Of a stretch of 64,000 bases of DNA, positions 8,770-17,779 are shown in pieces. Source of the stretch: Oscillospiraceae bacterium (GTDB taxonomy: Bacteria > Bacillota > Clostridia > Oscillospirales > CAG-382); assembly GCA_015064895.1 (NCBI GenBank), contig SVRI01000005.1:51090-115089 (forward strand), written 5' to 3'. Under the pieces are notes generated by a model. That model was not told the origin of the DNA. It made no database searches and saw nothing but the letters and a program-made list of their open reading frames with translations. The position numbers and the translations under genes are program-made. Position 1 is the stretch's first letter; each line of letters opens with the position of its first letter.

Positions 8770-11232
8770 CTATGACTTCTTTGACATTTTGGCAAAGTTA
8801 CCCATAATTTTCTTTGTACCCACCTTGTCAAATGCAACCTCATACATTACATCGTTACCCATAGGCTTTGCAGAAAGCACCATACCGTCACCGAAGATCG
8901 GGTGGGTAACCGCCTGCCCAGCCGAGAAGCTTTCGCTCTGCGGCTTGGGATTTGAAAATGACGAGGAAGTGCTTACAGGTTTTGAGAAAGCTGTTCCCTT
9001 GTTCCAAGGTGCATTCTCGGAATTTACGCGTGAAGTACGTACACCGCTTGTGTTACCGTATGAGCCGTAGGAGGAATATTGATTCATAAACTCGCGCTGT
9101 GTTTCCTCCATTCTGTCGCCGTAGCCCTGCTCGTAGTCACAGAAGCTTTCGGGTATTTCATCAACAAAACGGCTTCGGCGGTTAAACTCGGTTCTGCCGT
9201 AGGTCATGCGGGAATTACAATGAAGCATAAACAGGCGTTTCTTTGCTCTTGTTATTGCAACATAGGCAAGCCTGCGTTCTTCCTCAAGCTCATCCTCACT
9301 CATAATCGACTGAGTACCGGGGAAAATGTTTTCTTCAAGCCCCGGCAAGAATACAACGGGAAATTCGAGACCTTTGGATGAATGTATTGTCATCATGACA
9401 ACGGCAGGTGCATCGGCATCGTAGTTATCGATATCGGCAATGAGGGCAACTTCTTCAAGGAATCCTCCGAGTGTCGGTTCGTCATTGCTTTCTTCATAAA
9501 CAACGGCATTTGATACAAGTTCCTTGACGTTTTCGCATCTGTCCTTGCCTTCGGCTTTGTCAAGCTCACGGAGCATTTCCATATAGCCTGTCTTTTCGAT
9601 TACTTTCTCGACGACAGAGCCGAGTGTCAGAAGTCCCACACTTGACTTTAAGTCCTCGATAAGCGAAGCAAACATACAAAGCTTTGCTGCATTTCTCGAA
9701 AGTGACGGATAGCGTTCCGCGTTCTTACAGATTGACAGCATGTCTGTTTCAAATTCAACGGAAAGTCTGTCGATTTCTTCAACAGTGGCATCGCCTATAC
9801 CTCGTTTCGGAGTATTGATGATTCTCTTGAATCTCACCTTATCGTTGGCATTTGTCATGACGCAAAGGTAGGCAACAATATCCTTGATTTCTTTTCTGTC
9901 ATAGAATCGTGTTCCGCCGAGAATTCTATAGGGAATACCGCTTTTTGCAAATACCGTTTCAAGGCTGTTGGACTGGGCATTCATTCGGTAAAGGATTGCA
10001 AAGTCACCGAAGTTGTATTTGCCGTCTTTTACCATTTCGCCGATTTTATCGACGATATACTGTGCCTCGGCATTCTGGGTTTCGCACTTTTTGACGGTGA
10101 TTTTATCTCCACCCGCCTCTTTTGTCCAGAGAGTTTTGCCCTTTCTGCCTGCGTTATGTTTGATTACTTCATTTGCCGCACCTATAATCATATCGGTGCT
10201 TCGATAGTTCTGTTCAAGCTTTACAACACGGGTATTCTTGAAATTTTTATCAAAGGACAGTATGTTTTCGATGGTAGCACCGCGGAATTTATAGATACTC
10301 TGGTCATCGTCGCCTACAACCATAATATTATAGTCGTCGTTACAGAGCATTCTTGTCAGTTCAAACTGTGCCTTATTTGTGTCCTGATACTCGTCCACAA
10401 GTATGTACTTAAATCTGTTTCTGTACTTTTCGAGTATATCGGGATTTGTTTTAAAAAGCTCTACCGTAAGGGTAATAATATCGTCAAAGTCGACGGCATT
10501 GGCACTTCTCTTTTTATCTTCATAGAGTTTATAAAGCTGTGCGATGGTATTTTTTCTGATATCGCCCTGCTTGACGTCTGCCATGTAGCCTTTCCAATCG
10601 ACAAGCTTTTCTTTGGCACGTGATACTTCCGAAAGCACAAGCTTTGCGGGGAACATTTTATCGCTGACATTTGCTTCCTTGATACATTCGGTCATAAGTT
10701 TTTTCTGGTCATCGGTATCATAGATGGTAAAATCCCGATTCCTGCCGATAAGCTCTATATGCATACGAAGAAGCTTTGCACACACGGAATGGAATGTGCC
10801 TGCCCATATATTAAGTGCATCATTGCCAAGGCTCTTTTCGAGTCTTTCCTTCATTTCCCTTGCCGCTTTATTGGTAAAGGTAATTGACAGAATTTCATAA
10901 GGACTTGCCTTTTCCATAGCGAAGGTGTTAAGAGCACTTTCAAGCTGACCTTTATCGGGATTCTCCTCGTCTGCTATCTTTTCAAGCATTTCGATATACG
11001 GCTCAAGAAGGTTCTTTTCGGGAATATTCTTCTCGTCCATGCATCTGCCGTACTTGATAAGGTGGGCAATTCTCTGTACAAGAACCGTTGTCTTTCCGCT
11101 TCCCGCACCTGCAAGCACAAGAAGCGGTCCGTCAGCGGCATATACTGCCTCACGCTGTTTATCGTTAAGACGGCTGTAATATTTATCAAAAAGTTTTTTT
11201 CGAACATTTATGTATCTTTCGAGTAGTGTCAC
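8770..11232 (-). CDS. pcrA: ATP-dependent DNA helicase PcrA/UvrD
   Basis: The 820-residue superfamily 1A helicase has Walker A AGAGSGKTTV at 41-50, the DExx-box region VDEYQDTN near 275, VVGDDDQSIYKFRGA, QNYRST and the VAITRAKKRLF motif near 655. The C-terminal tail carries a Tudor-like GxGxV fold (HPIFGDGMVLS) that in PcrA contacts RNA polymerase. It unwinds DNA 3' to 5' in repair and replication-transcription conflict. I chose the GTG at 11232 because AAGGAG stands 7 bases upstream; the longer ATG reading would begin inside the promoter. It is monocistronic. Confidence 0.95.
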   Translation of the reverse strand: MTLLERYINVRKKLFDKYYSRLNDKQREAVYAADGPLLVLAGAGSGKTTVLVQRIAHLIKYGRCMDEKNIPEKNLLEPYIEMLEKIADEENPDKGQLESALNTFAMEKASPYEILSITFTNKAAREMKERLEKSLGNDALNIWAGTFHSVCAKLLRMHIELIGRNRDFTIYDTDDQKKLMTECIKEANVSDKMFPAKLVLSEVSRAKEKLVDWKGYMADVKQGDIRKNTIAQLYKLYEDKKRSANAVDFDDIITLTVELFKTNPDILEKYRNRFKYILVDEYQDTNKAQFELTRMLCNDDYNIMVVGDDDQSIYKFRGATIENILSFDKNFKNTRVVKLEQNYRSTDMIIGAANEVIKHNAGRKGKTLWTKEAGGDKITVKKCETQNAEAQYIVDKIGEMVKDGKYNFGDFAILYRMNAQSNSLETVFAKSGIPYRILGGTRFYDRKEIKDIVAYLCVMTNANDKVRFKRIINTPKRGIGDATVEEIDRLSVEFETDMLSICKNAERYPSLSRNAAKLCMFASLIEDLKSSVGLLTLGSVVEKVIEKTGYMEMLRELDKAEGKDRCENVKELVSNAVVYEESNDEPTLGGFLEEVALIADIDNYDADAPAVVMMTIHSSKGLEFPVVFLPGLEENIFPGTQSIMSEDELEEERRLAYVAITRAKKRLFMLHCNSRMTYGRTEFNRRSRFVDEIPESFCDYEQGYGDRMEETQREFMNQYSSYGSYGNTSGVRTSRVNSENAPWNKGTAFSKPVSTSSSFSNPKPQSESFSAGQAVTHPIFGDGMVLSAKPMGNDVMYEVAFDKVGTKKIMGNFAKMSKKS

Positions 11233-11263
11233 GTTATTTCTCCTTAAAATGGGATGGGAAATT

Positions 11264-11292
11264 ATTATATCATAGAAGCAGGACAAAATCAA
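11264..11292 (-). promoter_or_regulatory. Promoter of pcrA
   Basis: TTGATT and TATAAT, 17-base spacer, TGA extended -10. Its position excludes the longer ATG start for pcrA. Confidence 0.8.
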
Positions 11293-11312
11293 CGGCTTTT
11301 TGAATAATTATA

Positions 11313-11341
11313 TTGACAAAAAATGCGGTGTGATATAAAAT
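11313..11341 (+). promoter_or_regulatory. Promoter of GH116-like gene
   Basis: TTGACA and TAAAAT with a 17-base spacer, 55 bases before the chosen ATG; divergent from the pcrA promoter. Confidence 0.8.
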
Positions 11342-11396
11342 ATTATGATAGGAAAATTGTTAACACTCAGTGCTTTCTCGGAGGAAAAACACACAC

Positions 11397-13136
11397 ATGG
11401 CAAAAAATCTCTACAAGGCAAAATTTGAAGACAAACTGCCCTTAGGCGGCATTGGCACAGGGCACATAACTCTTGGCTGTGACGGAAGCATCACATCGCC
11501 TATGAGCGATAGTTCAAATCTCTCCTTCTTTGTAATCAAAGCAGAAAAAGACGGCGAGCTTTTTGATGCAAGAATTATTCAAAGCTCGCAGAATGAAGCG
11601 ATTTCACTTCCCTGCTTTGAAAATTCCACCGCTTCGTCTTTCTTTCCCTTTACAGAGCTTTGTTTTTTCGACTCCTCTTTTCCTGCCGATGTTAAGATGA
11701 CTGCGTTTTCACCCTTTATCCCTCTCAACGATACAGACTCGGGGATTCCTGCGGTGAGCTTTGCGTTTGAAGTAACAAACAAATCAGAGGACAGAATCGA
11801 CTATTCCATAGGTCTCGTCTCTTCAAACATCAACCATAACGCATACAACAGAATGGGCTGTACCGACACGGGTGAGGCATACATTTATCTTTCGGGTGAC
11901 TGTGAAAATCCTCAGAACACCTGCATTGCCACCGACGGCAAGAATGTTTCTTTCTGTGAATACATCAAGTCAACAGACGGTTTTATAAAGAATTTCACGG
12001 AGAATCCCACTCTTTACAACAAAACAAAGGCAGAATGTTCCGTTTCTTTTGCAAGCGGTGGGATATGCACCCATTTTTCGCTGTGCGGCGGTGAAAATCA
12101 GAAGTGCACCTTCTGTCTTTCCTGGTATAATCCTCAAAATGAGCTTTCACGCAATTACTATGCACAGTATTTTGAATCAAGTCTTGAGTGTGCCTCCTAC
12201 TTTTTAAGGCAATACGACAGACTTTGCTCCCAAAGCTTCGAATTTTCGAAAAACATATTCGGTGCAACAATTTCCGAAGCAACCATTGAGAATGTCAACA
12301 AGGAGTTGTTTACACTTATCGGAAGAAAACTTTTGCGTCTTGATGACGGAGCCCTTGTGTCGGATACAAAAGTGCGTTTTTCCGACATGGACAGTTTTTT
12401 GTGGCGTTCGGATGCCTTGACAAGCCTTTTCCCGAATCTCGAATACTCGGAGACTGAACGCTTGTACAAGTCCGGCATGTACGAAAATGCAAACGATGAG
12501 GAAAAACTGATTTCAATTCTCAGAAGCTACAGAAAATATCTGCTTTCGGGCGATACAGACGCACTTATCGAGGACTGGTACTACATTGTAAAATGTATGG
12601 AAGGCGTCTTTGGTGAAGACGGTAAAAAACAAAGCAAGACCGATATCGGAATACAGTGTGCGGCAACCTCGGCGGCAAGTATTATGGCAGAAGCTGTCAA
12701 GGACAAAAAGAGGCACGAGCTGTATTCTGCAATGTGTGAAGGATTCCCCTTATGTCAGGTTTCAATGGACATTGCCGAAGGCTTTGCTGCCATAAATGAA
12801 ATCTCAGGATTTGAGTACAGAGCAGACATAAAGCACATCGGTTTTAATCCAAAGTCCGACCTCTGTCCCCTTGATATCGGAGGCACATTCAGATGCTTCT
12901 TCTGCACACCTTCTTGCTACGGTTATGTGGAAGAAGGCATTGACTATATTGAAATCAATCTGCTTTACGGAAGTCTTTCCGTCAGAAGTTTCGGTGTTCC
13001 AAGGGTGCCGAGACTTGTCCAGTACGGCGGCCGAAACTGGAGATTTGAAGACAAGAATCTTGTGACGGTTCTCGACTCGGATCTTGAGGTGACACCCCAC
13101 AAGAAGCTTACAATATTTATTGATATAAAACAGTAA
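11397..13136 (+). CDS. GH116-like (GBA2-type) protein, short and possibly inactive
   Basis: The 579-residue protein begins LPLGGIGTGHITLGCDGSI, the usual opening of the N-terminal domain of GBA2-type beta-glucosidases (family 116). That domain runs to about residue 280; a helical region follows. Family members are normally 800 residues or more, and I cannot find the canonical catalytic-domain blocks in the second half, so activity is doubtful. GGAGGAAA lies before the ATG at 11397. It has its own promoter and ends 9 bases before queA, so read-through into queA is likely. Confidence 0.7.
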   Translation: MAKNLYKAKFEDKLPLGGIGTGHITLGCDGSITSPMSDSSNLSFFVIKAEKDGELFDARIIQSSQNEAISLPCFENSTASSFFPFTELCFFDSSFPADVKMTAFSPFIPLNDTDSGIPAVSFAFEVTNKSEDRIDYSIGLVSSNINHNAYNRMGCTDTGEAYIYLSGDCENPQNTCIATDGKNVSFCEYIKSTDGFIKNFTENPTLYNKTKAECSVSFASGGICTHFSLCGGENQKCTFCLSWYNPQNELSRNYYAQYFESSLECASYFLRQYDRLCSQSFEFSKNIFGATISEATIENVNKELFTLIGRKLLRLDDGALVSDTKVRFSDMDSFLWRSDALTSLFPNLEYSETERLYKSGMYENANDEEKLISILRSYRKYLLSGDTDALIEDWYYIVKCMEGVFGEDGKKQSKTDIGIQCAATSAASIMAEAVKDKKRHELYSAMCEGFPLCQVSMDIAEGFAAINEISGFEYRADIKHIGFNPKSDLCPLDIGGTFRCFFCTPSCYGYVEEGIDYIEINLLYGSLSVRSFGVPRVPRLVQYGGRNWRFEDKNLVTVLDSDLEVTPHKKLTIFIDIKQ

Positions 13137-13145
13137 GGAAACAGT

Positions 13146-14210
13146 ATGGAACTAAGGAAAAGCGATTACAACTACTATCTGCCCGAGGAGCTTATAGCAC
13201 AGGTTCCCGCCGAAAAAAGGGATATGTCAAGGTTATTTGTGCTTGACAGAAGCAAAGACCAATACGAGCACAGGCATTTCTGCGACATAAAGGATTATCT
13301 TAAAGCAGGCGACTGCCTTGTTCTCAACAATTCTAAAGTTATCCCTGCACGTCTTTTCTGCAAAAGATACATAAAAGACGGCGAAGGAAACCTGACAGGC
13401 ACTCTCGGCGAAACCGACATTGAAGTCTTACTCCTAAAGAGAGTTGATGAAACAAAGTGGGAATGCATTGTGCGTCCCGGCAAAAAGATGACAGTGGGCG
13501 TCAAGGTACATTTCTCTGACGAGCTTGAGGCAGAGGTAAAAGAAGTACTCCCCGACGGCAACAGAATACTCGAATTCTTCTACGAAGGCGAATTTTATTC
13601 GGTTCTTGACAAGGTTGGCGAAATGCCGCTTCCTCCGTACATTACAAGCAGAGAAAGCGAAAGGGACAGATACCAGACGGTCTACGCAAAGCACGAGGGT
13701 TCAAGTGCCGCACCAACGGCAGGGCTTCACTTTACAAAGGAACTCTTAGAGGAAATCAAGAATATGGGTGTTGACATTGTTTATGTTACGCTTCATGTAG
13801 GTCTCGGAACTTTCCGTCCAGTAAAGGAAGAGATTATCACAAACCATAAGATGCACTCAGAATACTACTTCATTTCCGAAGACAGTGCAGACAGAATAAA
13901 CCAAACAAAGAAAAACGGCGGCAGAGTAATCTGTGTCGGCACAACAAGCTGCCGCAGCATTGAATCGGCGGCAGACGAAGAAGGATTTGTTCATGCAGGT
14001 TCTGACAACACAGAGATTTTCATTTATCCCGGCGGAAGAAAGATAAGAGCAACCGACTGTCTTATCACAAACTTCCACCTTCCCGAAAGCACACTTATTA
14101 TGCTTATCTCGGCTTTTGCAGGCAGAGAAAAGGTACTTGATGCATACAGAGTTGCGGTAGAGGAAAGGTACAGGTTCTTCAGTTTTGGCGATGCGATGTT
14201 TATAATTTAA
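13146..14210 (+). CDS. queA: S-adenosylmethionine:tRNA ribosyltransferase-isomerase
   Basis: The 354-residue protein carries the QueA blocks YYLPEELIAQ, LVLNNSKVIPARLF, SSAAPTAGLHFT, VTLHVGLGTFRPV and GTTSCRSIES. The enzyme transfers the ribosyl part of SAM to 7-aminomethyl-7-deazaguanine in tRNA, making epoxyqueuosine in the wobble position. Length is normal. It starts 9 bases after the GH116-like gene and ends at a hairpin shared with the convergent EamA gene. No tgt gene is in the window. Confidence 0.96.
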   Translation: MELRKSDYNYYLPEELIAQVPAEKRDMSRLFVLDRSKDQYEHRHFCDIKDYLKAGDCLVLNNSKVIPARLFCKRYIKDGEGNLTGTLGETDIEVLLLKRVDETKWECIVRPGKKMTVGVKVHFSDELEAEVKEVLPDGNRILEFFYEGEFYSVLDKVGEMPLPPYITSRESERDRYQTVYAKHEGSSAAPTAGLHFTKELLEEIKNMGVDIVYVTLHVGLGTFRPVKEEIITNHKMHSEYYFISEDSADRINQTKKNGGRVICVGTTSCRSIESAADEEGFVHAGSDNTEIFIYPGGRKIRATDCLITNFHLPESTLIMLISAFAGREKVLDAYRVAVEERYRFFSFGDAMFII

Positions 14211-14216
14211 TACAAA

Positions 14217-14243
14217 AAACGGAGAGGTCCTCCCTCTCCGTTT
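14217..14243. terminator. Bidirectional terminator, queA / EamA
   Basis: An 11-pair stem (AAACGGAGAGG with CCTCTCCGTTT) sits between two convergent stop codons with A and T runs on both sides. Confidence 0.8.
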
Positions 14244-14244
14244 C

Positions 14245-15105
14245 TTATTGCTTTTTCTTAAATTCAATCTCACTTGCCAAGCACGCACCGAGTATCAGTA
14301 CCGCACCAACAACGCCAGACACCGTCATCGGCTCTTTCAGAAAGAACACCGACAAAAGTATTGCAAATGCAGGGTCGATATAGCTGTAAATTGCCACAGT
14401 TTCACTCGGAAGATGATTCATCGATGAAAAGTACAGGTAATATGTAAGTCCCGTATGAAGAAAGCCTACTACAACAATCATTATTATTGCCTTTATGTCA
14501 ACATTGCCTGTCGGCTGCATACCAACTATAAAATTATATGGAGTAATTACAACTGCCGCCATAAAAAGCTGAACGAGCGTACTGTCATAAGCTGAAATAT
14601 CTTTGAGAAATCTATTCGTCAGAACAACCGACGTATAGAGTACCGCCGCCGCAAGTCCAAGGGCAACACCGACAAGGCTCACCTCTTGCTTTGACGACAG
14701 CACACCCGACACAAGCACCATACCAATTAGTGCCACGGGTACACAAAGAATCTTTTTTATAGAAAGTTTTTGTTTCAGCACAAACGGAGTAAGAACTATA
14801 AGAAACACAGGCTCCATATAATAACATAGTGTTGCAACGGCGACGGAAGTATAGTTATATGCTTCAAAAAGGAATATCCAATTGACACCTATTGCCGCAC
14901 CCGAAATTATGAGCGGCAGGGCGTTTTTCTTTATAGCCGAAAACGACACCTTTTTGCCCGAAATCAGCATTACAAACAGCAGGAACGCCGCACCCATAAA
15001 GCCTCTTATCATGGCGATTGTGCTTGATGTAAGAGGAATATGTTTTACGAAAATTCCTATCGTGCCGAAAATCAGCATTGAAAGGGAAAGCTTCAGTTTG
15101 TTCAT
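14245..15105 (-). CDS. EamA-family (DMT) transporter
   Basis: The 286-residue protein is almost entirely hydrophobic, with about ten membrane helices in two repeated EamA halves, the first ending near residue 135. Blocks such as FGTIGIFVKHIP, YYMEPVFLIVLTPF and YSYIDPAFAILLSVFFLKEPMT are typical of drug/metabolite transporters. Substrate unknown; amino acids or metabolites are usual. GGGG lies before the ATG. It follows nadC on the same strand but a hairpin intervenes. Confidence 0.85.
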   Translation of the reverse strand: MNKLKLSLSMLIFGTIGIFVKHIPLTSSTIAMIRGFMGAAFLLFVMLISGKKVSFSAIKKNALPLIISGAAIGVNWIFLFEAYNYTSVAVATLCYYMEPVFLIVLTPFVLKQKLSIKKILCVPVALIGMVLVSGVLSSKQEVSLVGVALGLAAAVLYTSVVLTNRFLKDISAYDSTLVQLFMAAVVITPYNFIVGMQPTGNVDIKAIIMIVVVGFLHTGLTYYLYFSSMNHLPSETVAIYSYIDPAFAILLSVFFLKEPMTVSGVVGAVLILGACLASEIEFKKKQ

Positions 15106-15126
15106 TTAGTAAAACCCCATTAAATG

Positions 15127-15146
15127 TCCCCGTCTTTCGACGGGGA
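15127..15146 (-). terminator. Hairpin after nadC
   Basis: A seven- to eight-pair stem (CCCCGTC with GACGGGG, GAAA loop on the minus strand) lies just past the nadC stop but has no clear T run, so termination is uncertain. Confidence 0.5.
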
Positions 15147-15152
15147 TTCTGT

Positions 15153-15998
15153 TTATGAAATAGTAAACTTAAGGCTAATATCCGCAGCCTTTACCGAATG
15201 TGTAAGCGCACCGATGGAGATAATGTCAACGCCCGTATTTGCAACGGCAGACAGGTCCTTATCACCCATATTTCCCGAAGCCTCTACCATTGCTCTGCCG
15301 TCTACGATTTTTACGCACTCTGCCATTTCTTCATTTGACATATTATCGAGCATGATAATATCAGCCTTTGCTTCAAGTGCCTGCATCAGCTGTTCCTTGT
15401 TCTCAACCTCAACTTCTATTTTGATTGTATGAGGAGCTGCCTCTCTTGCATTCTTTACGGCATTGATAATACCGCCCGATACGGCAATATGATTATCCTT
15501 AATAAGAATACCGTCGGCAAGGTTGAATCTGTGGTTTGATCCGCCGCCCACTCTTACTGCGTACTTTTCAAGAACTCTAAGACCGGGAGTTGTCTTTCTT
15601 GTATCTGTAATTTTTGCTTTTGTACCTTCAACGCATTTTACGGCTTCATTTGTTCTTGTGGCAACACCTGTCATTCTCTGCATTAGGTTAAGAGCTGTTC
15701 TTTCACCTGTGAGGACATTTCTTGCATTACCCGTAACCTCTGCAATGACAAAGCCCTTTTCTATGGAATCTCCGTCCTTACAGTTTGCCTTAAATACAAT
15801 TGTTTCATCTACCTTGTGGAATACAAGCTCTGCGACATCAAGACCGCAGATTACCATGCTTTCCTTAGCTATAAATCTGCCGTATGCATTTTTATCGGCA
15901 GGGATTGTTGTTTCGGTTGTTATATCACCTGTTCCCACATCTTCATTAAGTGCAATGTCAATGATTTGTGTGACAAGGGGGTTTGTAAGCATGCTCAT
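15153..15998 (-). CDS. nadC: Nicotinate-nucleotide pyrophosphorylase (quinolinate PRTase)
   Basis: The 281-residue protein has the family blocks ALNEDVGTGDITTE, ALNLMQRMTGVATRT, TRKTTPGLRVLEKYAVRVGGGSNHR (split here as consecutive motifs TRKTTPGLR and VGGGSNHR), and GILIKDNHI. It converts quinolinate and PRPP to nicotinate mononucleotide in NAD synthesis. It starts 10 bases after nadB, forming a nadBC operon. nadA is not in this window and may lie elsewhere. Either of two close ATGs could start it. Confidence 0.95.
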   Translation of the reverse strand: MSMLTNPLVTQIIDIALNEDVGTGDITTETTIPADKNAYGRFIAKESMVICGLDVAELVFHKVDETIVFKANCKDGDSIEKGFVIAEVTGNARNVLTGERTALNLMQRMTGVATRTNEAVKCVEGTKAKITDTRKTTPGLRVLEKYAVRVGGGSNHRFNLADGILIKDNHIAVSGGIINAVKNAREAAPHTIKIEVEVENKEQLMQALEAKADIIMLDNMSNEEMAECVKIVDGRAMVEASGNMGDKDLSAVANTGVDIISIGALTHSVKAADISLKFTIS

Positions 15999-16008
15999 AT
16001 AATATCTC

Positions 16009-17553
16009 CTATCTGACTATGTAATGTGAACCCATGCTCTCTTTTCTGGCAATGGCTTTTTCGGTAATTATTATTGAATTTGTGACTGCGTTCCATACCC
16101 AATAATGCTTTTGGGTTGTAAAGTTACAATCCTTATATTTTTCTTCTATTTCGCGAAGCCGTATTAGTGCTTTTTCCATTTTTTCCATTTTACGAAGAGC
16201 ACCGACGTTCTTTGACATAAGCTTTTTCATTTCTGCAATATCTGCATCAATTTCAGCTTCGGAAGGGCACGGCTTTGTGTACTTTTCAGGTGTCGGCAAC
16301 ACAAAATCATAATCCTTACAAGGTCTGAAGTCACGGTTTATCTGCTCTGCCGCACGTCTGCCGAAAACAAGACATTCAAGAGTAGAGTTACTTGCAAGTC
16401 TGTTAGCCCCCTGAACTCCTGTGCAAGCAACCTCGCCGCAGGCATAAAGTCCCGAAACTCCGCATCTTGCATGAAGGTCGGTTTTTACACCTCCCATATG
16501 ATAGTGTTGGGTAGGTCTTACGGGAATTTTATCATGGGGTACATTTATACCCTCTGACTTACATTTTTCATATATCGTGGGAAAACGCTTCTTGAAGAAA
16601 TCCTCTTCCATTCCCGAAACATCGAGATAGAGAAACTCATCATCCGTCTTTTCAAGCTCGGCAAGAATATGTCTTGTTACAATGTCACGGGGTGCAAGGT
16701 CACGGAGTGAATGTTTATTATACATAAAAGGTTCATCGAACTTGTTTTTGAGAACACCGCCCTCACCTCTGACAGCCTCGGATATGAGGAACATCCTGCC
16801 GTTTTCGGCACCGACTGCAAGTGCTGTGGGATGGAACTGCACAAATTCCATATCCTTAGTGACAGCCCCCGCTCTTACACAGGCAGCAATACCGTCACCC
16901 GTTGAATACTGAGGATTTGTGGTGTATTTATAAAGCTGTCCTATGGCACCTGTCGAAACAACCACGTTTCTCGAAAGAATAACCTCGTTATTCTCCCCGT
17001 CATTGACAACAATGCCGCAAACACCGTTTTTATCGGTAATGACATCAACAAAGTATGTATTGAAAAGAATCTTTATATTTTCCCTTTCGGATACAACTTC
17101 TCCAAGCCGCTTTGTCATAAGTCTTCCCGTGGCATCTCCGCCGCAATGAAGGATTCTTGAACGGTTATGACCGCCCTCACGTGTGACGATTATTTCACCC
17201 TTTTCGTCTCTGTCAAAGGGCACACCCATTTCTATGAGTTCCTTTATATCAGACGGGCCTTCTTTTACAAGCACCTCAACCGCTTTTTCATCACAGTGTC
17301 CCGCCCCTGCCGTAAGGGTATTCTGTATATGGTCCTCAAAGCAATCGTCATCCTTGGTTACTGCCGCAATGCCGCCCTGTGCAAGCCAGGATGAGCCGAG
17401 ATCAAGTCCGCCCTTAGTAATGAGTGCAACCGACAGTGCGGGGTCTATTTTTAAAGCGCAGTAAAGACCTGCTATACCGGCACCGACAACTATGACGTCA
17501 TACTTTCCCGTGACGTTTACATTTTCAAAATCCGAGAACAGATATCTTCTCAT
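16009..17553 (-). CDS. nadB: L-aspartate oxidase
   Basis: The 514-residue flavoprotein has an FAD-binding start VIVVGAGIAGLYCALK, then SSWLAQGGIAAV, EGGHNRSRILH, GDATGR, QFHPTAL and the substrate-site block HYHMGGVKTD. A helical C-terminal domain follows from about residue 410. It oxidises aspartate to iminoaspartate, the first step to quinolinate. In an anaerobe fumarate is the likely electron acceptor. The third in-frame ATG (17553) was chosen because GGGATG lies before it. It forms a unit with nadC. Confidence 0.95.
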   Translation of the reverse strand: MRRYLFSDFENVNVTGKYDVIVVGAGIAGLYCALKIDPALSVALITKGGLDLGSSWLAQGGIAAVTKDDDCFEDHIQNTLTAGAGHCDEKAVEVLVKEGPSDIKELIEMGVPFDRDEKGEIIVTREGGHNRSRILHCGGDATGRLMTKRLGEVVSERENIKILFNTYFVDVITDKNGVCGIVVNDGENNEVILSRNVVVSTGAIGQLYKYTTNPQYSTGDGIAACVRAGAVTKDMEFVQFHPTALAVGAENGRMFLISEAVRGEGGVLKNKFDEPFMYNKHSLRDLAPRDIVTRHILAELEKTDDEFLYLDVSGMEEDFFKKRFPTIYEKCKSEGINVPHDKIPVRPTQHYHMGGVKTDLHARCGVSGLYACGEVACTGVQGANRLASNSTLECLVFGRRAAEQINRDFRPCKDYDFVLPTPEKYTKPCPSEAEIDADIAEMKKLMSKNVGALRKMEKMEKALIRLREIEEKYKDCNFTTQKHYWVWNAVTNSIIITEKAIARKESMGSHYIVR

Positions 17554-17706
17554 ATTTTGCATCCCTTTCAAGAATTAAACTAAAAAACCATATACTTATT
17601 TTATTATAACATACATTATTTCGATTTACAAGTGTTTTTTCGACATTAACAAGCTTTATTGTTTTTTATATTCTTTAACAACTTATTACAAAACATCAAA
17701 AAAGCA

Positions 17707-17735
17707 TTGACTTTTCCGTAATTTATTGGTAAAAT
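17707..17735 (+). promoter_or_regulatory. Promoter of NSS transporter gene
   Basis: TTGACT and TAAAAT, 17-base spacer, TGG extended -10, 45 bases before the start codon. The rest of the roughly 205-base gap upstream is AT-rich with nothing else I can name. Confidence 0.8.
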
Positions 17736-17779
17736 GTTGTTAATTGAATATCAATAAACAATATTGAAAGGATTTTGTT

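Noticed and set aside
8770..11292. ATG start at 11292 for pcrA
   Set aside because: That start lies at the -35 of the promoter. GTG at 11232 has a proper ribosome site.
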